Translations under genes and position numbers: made by a program
Notes under the pieces: generated by a model
What the model was told of the DNA's origin: nothing
Seen by the model: the letters and a program-made list of their open reading frames with translations, nothing else
Database searches by the model: none
Origin: Omphalotus guepiniiformis
Lineage: Eukaryota; Basidiomycota; Agaricomycetes; Agaricales; Omphalotaceae
DNA length: 64,000 nucleotides
Reading direction: 5' to 3'
Assembly (NCBI GenBank): GCA_028554645.1
Contig: JAQOOI010000021.1
Span: 2,604,001 to 2,668,000 of the forward strand
Shown here: in pieces, positions 25,430 through 37,400 of the stretch
Numbering within the stretch: position 1 is the stretch's first letter
Layout: each line of letters opens with the position of its first letter

Positions 25430-28400
25430 ATGCTTTTCTCGACATTGTTGCCCTTTGTCACCCTTGCTGCTATGGTTGCAGGTAAGTGTCGATGTCGTCC
25501 GTAATGATGGCCTGTTCACTGACCAGTGTCTTTAGCACACCCCGGTGATGTTGACGAAATATTCAGTGAGGCGGAGATCGCCCGTCGGGAGCTCGCTGCT
25601 CAGCACCGTCACTTGGCCGCCAGGTCCTGCGCTGGCAGCGTCGCCGCCTTTAACGCCAAACGCAAAGCCAGGAGGGCTCTTGCCAAGAGACAGGTGGCGA
25701 GCTCCACCACTAGCGCCTCTAGCCCTCATTTCACTGAGCTGCAAAAGTACGTAGCCTCCCTTTGAGTCAAGCACGGTGATGTGCTTGGTATGGGGTATGA
25801 ATGAGAAGAAGTGCTAACTAACTCGAATGAATCTATCAAGCACTCAAAACACACACACAACACACAAAGACTTTTAAGTTCGTGGGGTTTGGGGGACTAA
25901 CAAACTCTGTGAAGCGAATAAGGTTGTTGTAAGAGGGACGCGGAGACACAGTCAAAACCGACGCGGCACAGATAACTATATGCTACACACCACTCAAACG
26001 AACTAACGCGTAACTTTAACAAATCACCGCGACCAGTGACTACAAACGATACAACAACCAGACGATTGTCGGGAGATGCCAGACGACTTCTCACTTAGTG
26101 GAGTTGGGTATAGGAGGATTTCAGAACTGCCAGACGACGAGTTCAACGAGTGACCAGACGATCCACTCTTATTCGCACTACACACACAGGCTCCGTGGTA
26201 CCAGACGATCCCGCTTGTAAACACTTAGGCACACTGACTTATGAACTAACGCGACGGTTAACACTTTAAAACTTCTAATCACTCAGAGGGACTTAAGCTT
26301 TTCCACACACAAATGCTATTAGCTCTATGGGGGGCTCGGGAACCTGTCCTTCCTTGCCCAGGTTCTATTTCTTATATACAGTATCTCTATTTACATAGTA
26401 CAAACAAATGTCGCGATACTTGACAGTTATGAGATATATGGTGCATATGGTGCACCGCGTAAGGTAGGGATGAAGTATAGTACGCGGTAACAGGGTATCC
26501 TATATCGGGTTATAATCTTGCCGCTTTTAGAAAGTATCGCGGTAGTTCGCTAACACTGTGTCTCCTTATGTGTTCTACTTCCGCGTCGTCGGAAGTACTT
26601 CGTGTTACATCGTACGTCTAGACCCTTCTGTGGCTCAACAGTGGTCATTAGATATGACTAGTGCACGGAGCTACTGCTACCTGGTTTCTAAGTCTGGCCT
26701 TCTGAGTAGTGCCGCGGTACTTCGTTACCTACGCGTTGGTTTATACAGTATTGGGGCCATCAAGTTATACACGTCGGACCTTAGAACAAGTGCCGCGACG
26801 CTTTACTTGAGTGTATACTTAGGTAATACCTACACTGAGAAGACCCATTTAGTGCCGTTCTACAGTCTTGTACACCTTTGTACACATATACTAGTGGTTG
26901 AATGTGCGTAATACACCGCGTAACTTAGGACTATACAGTGTACTTAGTAGGTTTGTACTGGAGTGATCAATCCCGCGAGGCCGAAAATGGTAGTGGTATT
27001 CCCGCGGTCGTATCATCTCCCCCTGACTAAAATATCGACTGTCCCAGTCGCTGGGGTCCTACTCAGGGTCTATCCCGGAAAGGCGCATCAACCTCCCTTT
27101 TCTGGATATCACAAACTTCTTTCTGACTCATGTAGCGCTCTCCCTCCTTCTTGTCACATCACATGCCATCACGTTACCTTATTGGTAAATCGCCGCGTCT
27201 CTTCATTCCTCATCGTCCGGTTACGTTAGTTCCCGGACATACCGGTTATTCAGTTAATGGATTGCCATCGCTTCTTTGTCAAAGCTGTATGTCGTACCCT
27301 GAATAAGTGTGTAATACATCAAACTTTTGCTCTCGCGTCTTCTAGGAATGGAACTTGATACTGGCACCATTCTGAGGACCCCATCGCCGCGAGGTGTATA
27401 TAACCTTCAGCGCCCGGGTGTCGAACTTCAACTTTTTGCTCCCTCTTTCATCACTGGTTTATGCCTATCAAGGCTGAACCCCTTGACTATAACTCTTTAA
27501 TAGTAAGTGACGCGGTACTTTTTGCGTGTCTTCTTTGCTTAGCTCCGTTTGATAGGCTTTTTCTCCTACTGCTTCTGAGGCCGCCTTTATTATGCTTTCT
27601 TCTCAACCCTCGACTTCACGCGTACACAAACGAAGACGACGCGACGCTTCGCCTCGACCCTCTTCTACTTTGCCTTCCGTCCCGGACAGCTCACAGCGGT
27701 CTATATCCGCCGCGGAGCTTATCTTGCTTGAACAGATCCGTACCGGGCAACTTTCCGTTCAACCTTCCGTGGTACTTCCCATTCCTTCGAACATTCCCGA
27801 GGCTTTAGCACCCGTACGCCGTCGTCGAGAGCGCCGTGATAAGGCTTTGTCTGTTCTCAAGAAACGTCGTGCTCGTCATCCTAGTCAATCTGCTCTGGTT
27901 AGTTCCGCGTTCGTTTTATCTGTTGTATTTAACTAACTTGCGGTAGCTTACTCCCGTTACCGCTGAGGATCAGGCGAAATTCGCCGATGACTTTTTGGCG
28001 TCCCGTGACGAGACCTATTCGCTCCCTCCCGCGACTCCTGTGCCTACTGCCGTTACAACTCGTCCGCGGCCTCCTCGTACTTTGTCTGACTTGGAGCGCC
28101 AACCCTGGCCCACACGTCTAGTAAGTACTCCTTTGTTCCTTGTCTACTAACTCTTCTTCTCATTCTTATCCTTAGTTTGACGACGAGGCGGTCGAGTCTT
28201 CCAACGAGGGCTCTCCTCCTGCTGCCAAGCGTCGCCGTGGCCCTTTGCGCAAACGAGTAGAGAGTGATTCTGAGGCTTCCGCGGTGCCTGATAACTCCGT
28301 TGGTATTGTGGCTGCTGTATCCTCAGTGACGCGAGACTTGCCTCCCACAGCGCCAACTCCTCGCTTCGTGAGTAATTCCTGTTATTCCAACTAGTTTTAC

Positions 28401-31400
28401 TCACTCTACTTCCCAGTCTTTTTCTCGTTCTCCCCCTCCTGTGGACTTATCGCAAGGGTTCACTGTTACTGCCGCGGAACCTTCGGTTCCTACGAACCTT
28501 ATTCCTGTCACTCCTACACGGTCCCCACTGGTGGAATCTGGTCCCGCGCCTCTCACTCCTTCTGGTGTCCCAGCCGCATTTTCTCCTCTGACTAGTACCG
28601 TACCCGTTCCTCCTGCTGTACCTGTGCTACCTTCAACTTCCGCGGTTCCTTCTTCTGTGGCAGGACCCTCGACTTTCGTGGAGCCTCCTGCTACTACTCA
28701 GGTTGGAACCAAGGTGAGTTCCTTCCCTGTTTAAGCTGCTTCGTTGCTTATTTCTTTTTCAGGGCAAAAGAAAAGCTTCGCGGAAGTCTAAACTAGCGAC
28801 AAAAACTACCGCGTCAACTATTCAAGAGGCCGACCGCTTTCGTACTCCCTCTCCTCGCCCAGGCGACCTCGAAACTAGACGTCGGTTTCTTCGTGAAGTC
28901 GAGGGTTACCCCCAATATTGGTACGAGAAAGTTTTCCCCGCCGCGGAGCACTTTGGTGCCTTTATTCCTCACAACCTTCATCCCATCGAGAAGGGGGACA
29001 AAGCCACCGCGGTGCCTACTACCGTAGGTGGCTCTTACGAAGGAGGGGTCCGCTGGTATACGGCTAACAACATCCCCGCAAATGGTTTCATTAACTATGA
29101 CCTACCGGGTATGGTACCTCCGCTGATGACAAGTCACATTCGCCTTCGCCAGATTGTGGCTTCTTCCGTGAACCTGGTAAGTTCTTCGATACTTTTTCTT
29201 CTTACTTCTCTGATTACTTCTTAGCCCTCCATTCGCTGTGGGTCGTGCATTATTCACGGCAAGCCTTGCGTCTTCGTCAAGGCCGGGGAGTCATGTAACG
29301 AGTGTCTTAGCAAGAAGGACTCCGCGTGCACCTTTCGTTATGGGATTCGCAAGATCGCGTTGGAGGATGAAGCTTTTCACAACCGCGGACTCTTTTCTGC
29401 GCGCCGTATGTCTTCTCCCTTACTACTTTCCCTTTTCTCTGATCTTTCCTTTAGATGCTATGTCTCTGCAACTTGAAGCGTCAATGCTTACTGACCGCTT
29501 GAATGAACAAGTTGCCGCGATGCACGGTATTCAGAAAATGGCTCAAGCCAAGATCGACGAACTCGCGGATGTTTTAGTACAGGGTTACTATAACTTCGGT
29601 CGCGACTATTTGACGCAGGTCCGCCTTAGTGGTGACCTTGCTCAAATGATTGTGGATGAGAAGATCCTGCCCGCCATCGAGGCTGGGCAGCTCAAATCAA
29701 TCAACGCGGCATCCGAACATCAGGCATATCAGAAATAGTGGTCCCTGCCTTCTCTGTTCATTTTCTTGCTCTGGTTCCGCGGAAGTAAAAGCTCTTAGTC
29801 TCGTAGTGTTTGTAGTATCGCGGAGCTTGTTTTTTCTTTATTTTATTACTTGGAAATGTTATTAGCTTTGTCTCGAGTGATTTTAAACTGTGTGACATTT
29901 TCCTTGTTCTATAAAATCGAAAATATTCAAGAACTTCTACGCGGCACTTTTCCCAAATTCACGCGATTCTACGCGGTACTAAACTGTACGCGGTGCTTTC
30001 TATTCCTACGACCCTTCCCCATCTTTGAAATCACAACTGTCCCCAGTTGTTCAGAACACTCGCGACGCTTGGTAAAGTACCATATGTTCCACCGCGTCAA
30101 CTTTGAAGGACGGTGCGCGGAATTAGAATTCTACGCGGACAAGGTTCCTTCTGGTCCAGACTGCCCTGGCCAGTTATAAAAGGACCTCCAAACACTAAGT
30201 TCTTCCTATCTGAATCACTTATGTCTACTGATACTTCTTCTGTTGACGTCCAGTTTCTCGTGGAAGAGGTAGCACCTCTTTACAAGTCGTTTAGCGAGCG
30301 TCGAGTCAAACGTGGTGCCGACGATGCTAATCGCGTCGCGATGTCGTGTGCACAAAAACTCGCAAGTTTTCTAATGTTCTGCCTTCTGTTCCTGCGCCTT
30401 ACTTCACTCTTTTTAGCTCGAGCTCTGGAAAGCTCACCCTGATGCCGCGTTGGCTAACGCTGACATTCGTACTTTCACTCTGTTCTTCTTTGAACAACTG
30501 CCGCGGGACCCAGTTACCGCGAAGTATACACCAACTCATCATTTACTTGGTCCGTACCGCGGTAAATGTGTTCAGTTTGGTAAACCCAAGGAGGTTCCCA
30601 AAGTCGCCGCGGCTGCTCCTGTTCCAACTGCTGTAACCCCAGCGCCCGTCAAAGGCAAAGGTCGCGTTCGTACTAGCCGCCGCGTAAGTAATCAGTTCTT
30701 TTTCTTGAATAACCACTGGTATTAAAACTTTTTCCTAGATTCGCAAGCGTATTGCATCCCAAGCTCGTATTGATAGTAGTGACGAGGAGGTTGACGACGA
30801 CGCGGCGGGTAGCGATATTGCTATGGGTGACGATGAATCCCCCTCTATTGCAGATTCCACTACTAATACCACGGTAGGTCGCCACCCTACCCCGAGCCAG
30901 CTTGCTCTGTTGCTAAAACTATGTACCTCGCTTCAGACTCTCGACCTCGCCGCAGTTGAAGAAGTTACCCGCGTTGCCCCCTTTACTCCAAAGGTTGAGC
31001 CTAGCGTCGCGGCAGTTAAAAGGGTACGACCACCATTCCTTCTCCCAATGTTATTCTGACATAACGCTCCTTTCATAGCCTCACGCGTCGACTAATCACC
31101 CCGTAAGATATCTCCACTTTTCTGAGATACCACGCATGCTTATTACTTCACGGCAATACCTTAAGGCAGTTGCCGCGGTGGATAAGAGTACCATCAATCC
31201 TCCTGCCAAGAAAGCTAAGATGGAGGTGGTTAGTGTCGCGGCAGCTCCTCCTACTTGGGCGCACAACTTCTCTATGCTCGATCCACCTCTGGCACCCCCT
31301 AGTACGTGTCACGTTTTCATACTGCCGCTAGCGACTTTTCAACTAACCTATCTTTTGGTAGACCCTGTCTCCACTTTCTCTAACTCGGTTGTGCAGTCAC

Positions 31401-34400
31401 TCGTTGATCGTGCCAATCTCGCGGTGCTCGAACCCGTTAGTGGGCCTACTGATCGTAGCCTCACCATGCTGGAGTTCGAGACTCGCTCTAAACTTATCGC
31501 GGTCAACCATCAGATCAGTCTCCAGCTCCAAATGCGGGATTTGCTGATGAAGAGCTACCAGAGCATCGCGTCGCAGCAGAAGGAGCTGGTTAATAAAACT
31601 AACGTTCCCCTTATCGATATGACTGGCGACGAAGATATGCCCTCCGTGACTGATACTTGAACTGCTTCTGGAACTTTTCTTGTGCTTCCGCGACACTTTT
31701 TAATCTTCTTGTCGTGAATAGAGGTACCGCGTAACTTTCCGTTTCCCTTCCGCACTTGTATTCAACTATCGCGTAAACTTATTTATTTCCAATTTGTCGC
31801 GTATATTTCAACATAACACGTACAGATCATACACTCGTTTTTATAATAAAACTGCCATGTGGCCCTATCTTTTGAGTGATTTACTGAAAGATCTTCGGCT
31901 TCGATATCCAGTGCTTCGCGTCGTATACTGAAACGTCCGCGTGAATTTCACCATCTAGGTCTGCTTGATCGTGTTCTACGGATAAATCTTCTTCTTCTTC
32001 TTCTAGACCTTGTTCAATTCTCAACAAGCCATCTTCTGACAAACCAATCAACTCACTTAGGTTCTCAGGGAGTTCAATGTGCGACCTTGGCCAATATGGA
32101 ATTACGCGGAAGGCTCCGATTTTATTCTGGAACACCGCACCATTTAGGTCTGCCACAATGTAACTGCCACCTGTGGTACGCCTGAGTACTACCATAGGTC
32201 CTAAATAGCGCGGCTTCGTTTTAGAGTTCAAAGATTTTTCAATCTGAGTATTCCTAACTAATACCAAACTACCTGGCTTAAACGCGTAGTCCTTAATAAC
32301 ATACTTATACTCTTTTTCGAACTTCAACAACCGTGACCTTTTCTCGCGTGTTACGCGTTCCCGCAATTCAACTACGTGCTTCGCGTGCTTAGCCAATGCT
32401 TTCGCCCGTAGTCCAATTAGTTCCGCGTCACTTATGAAATGATCAGGATATTCTACAAGCCATGTTGCCTCAACGATATCAAAAGGTAGCGAGGGGTGCG
32501 CACCAGTTACTGCGAAGAATGGGGAGCACCCAAATCTCTTTCTTATGGTACACCTATCAGCCCACATTACTAAGTAGAAATAGTAAAACCATTTTGAATC
32601 GTCACCTCCCGCGGCCTTTATGAGACTGTGTCGCACATCATAATGCGCGTGTTCCACGATACCGTTGGCTTGGGAGTTATAAGGTGATATGCGAATACCG
32701 CGCACGCCATATTTCTTCTCTAACCATTCCAACGCCTTTAGAAAAGGTCCGCCATTATCTGTTACTATCTCTATAAGACAGCCCCAGCGGCATATAATTT
32801 CTTCCCACAACCACTGCCCAATCGCTCTTGCGGACTCTGCTTTCAACGGTCTTCCTTCCATCCAGCCGGTTAACGCGCACCTACCATGTACAATCAGCTT
32901 GTAGCCATTCGACGCCGGCATATACATGGTGTCAGCGTGAATTTTCTGAAAGATTGACGGTGTCTTCGTCTCGGTAGGAGGAATCCTGATCTTTGTCTTT
33001 TGTCTTACTTGGCACGTATGACAGGTCTTCACATACTCATAGATGTCTTTCTCCATTTCAGGCCACCAAAAGCGTTCCATAAGTAAGGATTTAGTAGCGA
33101 AGAAGCCGCGGTGCCCCAGACTATCATGACAAGCATGGATCATGGCGACGCGACGCGACTTCTCAACTACCAGCTTATGTTTTGCCTCAATTCCACGTCG
33201 ATAGAGTTTTCCGTCTTGTATAAAGAAGTTCCGCGCTAACCTTAAAAAGTTCTTGAAGCGTTTGTTATTCTCATAGCCTACAGGCCTCTTAGAAGTGTCT
33301 GTTAGCCATTTGAAAACCTCCGCGACTGTTTTATCTTGGTTTACCGCTCCCTTCGATCGCTTAGACTCATCATACTCTGTTTCGTCAATATGCTCTGGTG
33401 GCTCCTCGAGTTCTGGTACTTCACTAGCCAATTTCGCGGCTACAAACTGTTTTACTTCTGGTATGTCGCGGAACTCTCGTTCTTGCTTATAAGCACGCGT
33501 CAATTCTTCCTTAAAGTCGTCTACTGACGCGGCTAAACCAGTCATATAATTACTTTTCCATTCTTCTTTCTCATCAACTAATACGTGTGCGTAACCATGC
33601 TTAGAGTCGATCTTATCTACAAACTCCTCTAATTTGTAGGGTTCTTGAACTTCACCATCTTCAGGATTGTCATACTCATCATCACCTACTTGCTTATCCC
33701 GCCGTGATAGTCCATCAGGTCCGTGAACCTTGCCTGGTACGTGCTTCAGTTTAAAATGAAACATCATGATCGACTCTATCCACCTATTTATCGCGGCGTT
33801 TGGCATTTGATCAGGATGCTCTAACATGCCTTTAATGTACTTCGCGTCAGTTTCGATTATAAGGTTGCGAATACCAAACAACCAATACTGGCACGCTCGT
33901 AACGCGCGATACAAACCAAACAACTCCCGTTTCGGCTGTGAAAACCTAGCTTCGCGATCACTTAGTGTAATCGAACCGAATCTGGAGTAGAACCTTCGTC
34001 GCGGATTCTCTGGATCCACTTGACAAATATAGAACCCAACCGCTTTCCACGACGTATCTACTGCCAATATAACAGGGTCTTCCACATCATACTTTAGTGG
34101 TCGTAATGCCTTGCTATTCTTTACTGCCTCTTTCAACTTTGCCAACGCGTCACTTTGCTCTTGTCGCCATTCGAACGGAATATCTTTACGCGTAAATCGG
34201 GTTAAAGGCTCCGCGATCTTTGCATAGTCTTTGACGAACATTCTTACTAGTCCCGCGGTGCCTAAGAATGGTCTTATATCCTTCTCTTCTAGGATATTCT
34301 CAGGTCCACCCCAGTTGGTAATAGTTTTCGCTCGTTCCGGGTCGATCTCTCTCCCTTCTCGTGTACACCTATGTCCGACCACGGTAATCTCGCTTTTACA

Positions 34401-37400
34401 CAATACAGCTTTGGGGCCTGAGAAAGTCCCACCACAGTACTTCATTCTTTGAATGACCCTATTCATATTGGTGAAATGTTCCCAAATAAACCTCCGTATC
34501 CCATCATTACCAGGAATGGTCTCGTACGTACCATCTTCACTTTGATAAGTCGTTTCAGGACCGCGTACAGGAACATCATCGATGTATGGTTGCGTAAACT
34601 CCGGGATCTCTTCTTGTAATATGTGTGTTACATCATCGTGGAAGATTGGTACTGAATTCGTCCATCCCATCGGTAGTGTTACTAACCTCAGGGCTCCAAA
34701 GGGAGTCTGGAATGTAGTTAAGTCTCGCGATGCTATTGCCAACTCTCTTTCATCATAGCCAACATATAAATCTAGAATTCCTCCACAAGCTCTACCACAG
34801 AATTTCTCCGCGAGCTCTTCAGTAGCAGGCGGTATACCAGAATGTGCTATTGTTACCGCGTTCAACGGTTCCAAACTATGTACTAGTCGAATACTCTTTC
34901 CGTCTTTCTTTAACACCGCGAACCACTTCGATCGGTAAGACGAGTTCGATGGTTCGTAAACTCCCGCGTCAATCTTTCGTCTAACTGCCGCGCATACTTC
35001 ATTAAAAATACCAGGGGGAATAGGAATGTTCCTCTCAACCCAAGGTGTATGAGGTATCACGGGCATCTCTACTGAAGGAAAGAAATCTGTTCTGAATCTT
35101 CCGCGTTCACTGTCGTCCCACGCGAACCCTTTCTCTTGCTGCATCATCATATGATGCATCAACTTCCGTTCTTCTGGCCAAAGGAATTCTTCCTTATGTA
35201 TCTCGTCTATTATCTCTTTACGTTCCTGAGTATACCTACCAGTCGGCGTGAATTCTGGAGGATTAGGCGAAAGCTGCGGCATATCAGCCAATGGATCTCC
35301 TTTAATCTCTCTTATGATTCTAAACTTCGATGGTAAATCTCCTAGAACAGGGCGTGTTTTCAATGCGACAGGTTTGTATTTCTTCCCTGCCAAGATACTA
35401 ATTGGTTCGTAACGTTCCTTCCACAGCCGCGACGCGTGCCTCCTCACTTGATCTTTCATATCAGGGGATACATCAAGCATCGCGATGCTCCTTACATCAA
35501 ACAGGGGAATTTGCTGTAACTCTTCTACGCCGTCTTCTAGCTCTACTTCTTGCACCGTGAAATTTGCTTGAGAGTACGCGGCAGGATTTTGCGCTCCATA
35601 CACCGAACTCAAATAGGATCTCAATACGGGTCTCGTCGTTTCTTTATCACTTTTTAGATCAATATACTTTTCCACGGCAGATAAGTATAGATCGCGTAAC
35701 TCTCGCTTCTCAAACTTTGATTTTTGCTCTTCGTTTATATCTGCAAATACTACATCACTTATGCCAATGGGAATACCTTCGTCATTTAATTCAAAAACCA
35801 CCGCGGCTTCTCCTTGATCTGGGATCAATTCCTCGAAGCTGCTGAAAAACCCTGAGTCTGTTCCTTGTCTTTGCTTATAGGTACAGAACCTTTCCCTCTC
35901 TCATAGGTAGGTACAACAGCTCGCTTCTTAGTGTTAGGGTCCTGAATAACGAGGTCCTGCGTTCCATCTGCATGATTATCCACTAAACTCTCCGTGATCG
36001 TGTCAAAAGGCCGTCCCAGTAGCAATTCATATGCGGGGTCTCGAATTACATGTACTTGTAAGTACACGGTGATTCCGCCTAGTAAGAATGGTACATTACG
36101 TGCCAATCCCAAAGACTTCTCAACACCCTTGTTAGCCGATTGCATAAAGATTACTATGTCCGGGTCCCACGATAAACCTGCTTCGCGAGCTCTTTTCTCC
36201 GATGTAGAGATAATCTGTGAACCCGAGTCTAGTAGACTTTCGATCTTCGCGGTACCATTTACCAAAGGATACACGCATCGAAGCGACTCTGAATCTCTTG
36301 CCACGTAGATCTGAATTGGGTTATCTTTGCTTCCCAGGCTTTCCACGTACTGTTCAACTGGATCGCTAATCACAACTGCTCCTGCTGGAAGATCTCCTTC
36401 CGCCTGTTTCAGAACAAAAACTTCCGCGGTGACATTAAGGTCAGCTAACGCGACTGTATTTGCTGTTACGTGATCCTCTCCTACATTTTCCTCGCTAAAA
36501 GGTAATAGGGGGCTTTTGGCTAGGATCTCTCTCAAACCTCCCGCGGTCTCTTCAGGCTTCAATTTGACTCTTGACTTGATCGTTCCTCTGAGTGAAATTT
36601 CTGATTCCACTACTGTTTCTTCCGCGTCAGGATGTTTAGTTAATGGAATAACAGGAGACTCCGCGGCCTTCTCATTCCTTGTCTTCCAAATTATCCCCCT
36701 TGGGTTCTCTAACCGCTCTTTCTGAGCTTTCAGTTTCTCTTGCTCAGTTGGCGAATACGACACATCAGGTACGTTCGCGTAAGGAACCTCTGGTACGCGG
36801 CTCTTCTTCACTACTGTAGGTAGCGGAGGCATCTCGACACCATCGAATCTCAAACGTTTTTCCCTCTTGACCAACTCCTTATACTTATCTTTCTCTAGGC
36901 TCGCGTCCTTCTCAGGTTCCGCGTCCTTTTCTTTCCACAACCGTCGTTCATTACCCTTGTTTTCAGTATCGTTCTCAGGTGCCGCGGCCCTAACAGGATT
37001 TTTCTCTTTTGTAGGGGCCTGGCTTTCCATCCTCGAACTTACCGAAAACCCTCCTCGAACCTTCCTTTCTCATTGTTACTAACTGCCACGTTACTTATTG
37101 AATCTCTTGCCGACCCTCGAATATAGGCCGCGCTGAGATTGGATTCTAACACCCTTTCTTGAGCACGCTTCGCCTCTTCATATTCTTGCCAAACTCTAGT
37201 GTACTGTTTATTGTACGACTCGACCTCCTCTAGTTGCATCTGTAGTACCTCAACCTGAGAAGCTTGTACTTTCTTTTCAGACAGTCTTCGATCTACAAAG
37301 TCTTTCTGAGGAGGCCCATTTGGAGCTTTCTGTGCTACTGGCTCTCCATCTGGCATGCAAGTGATCCCTTCTTTCAAAATGATCTTTCCATCATCTACGT

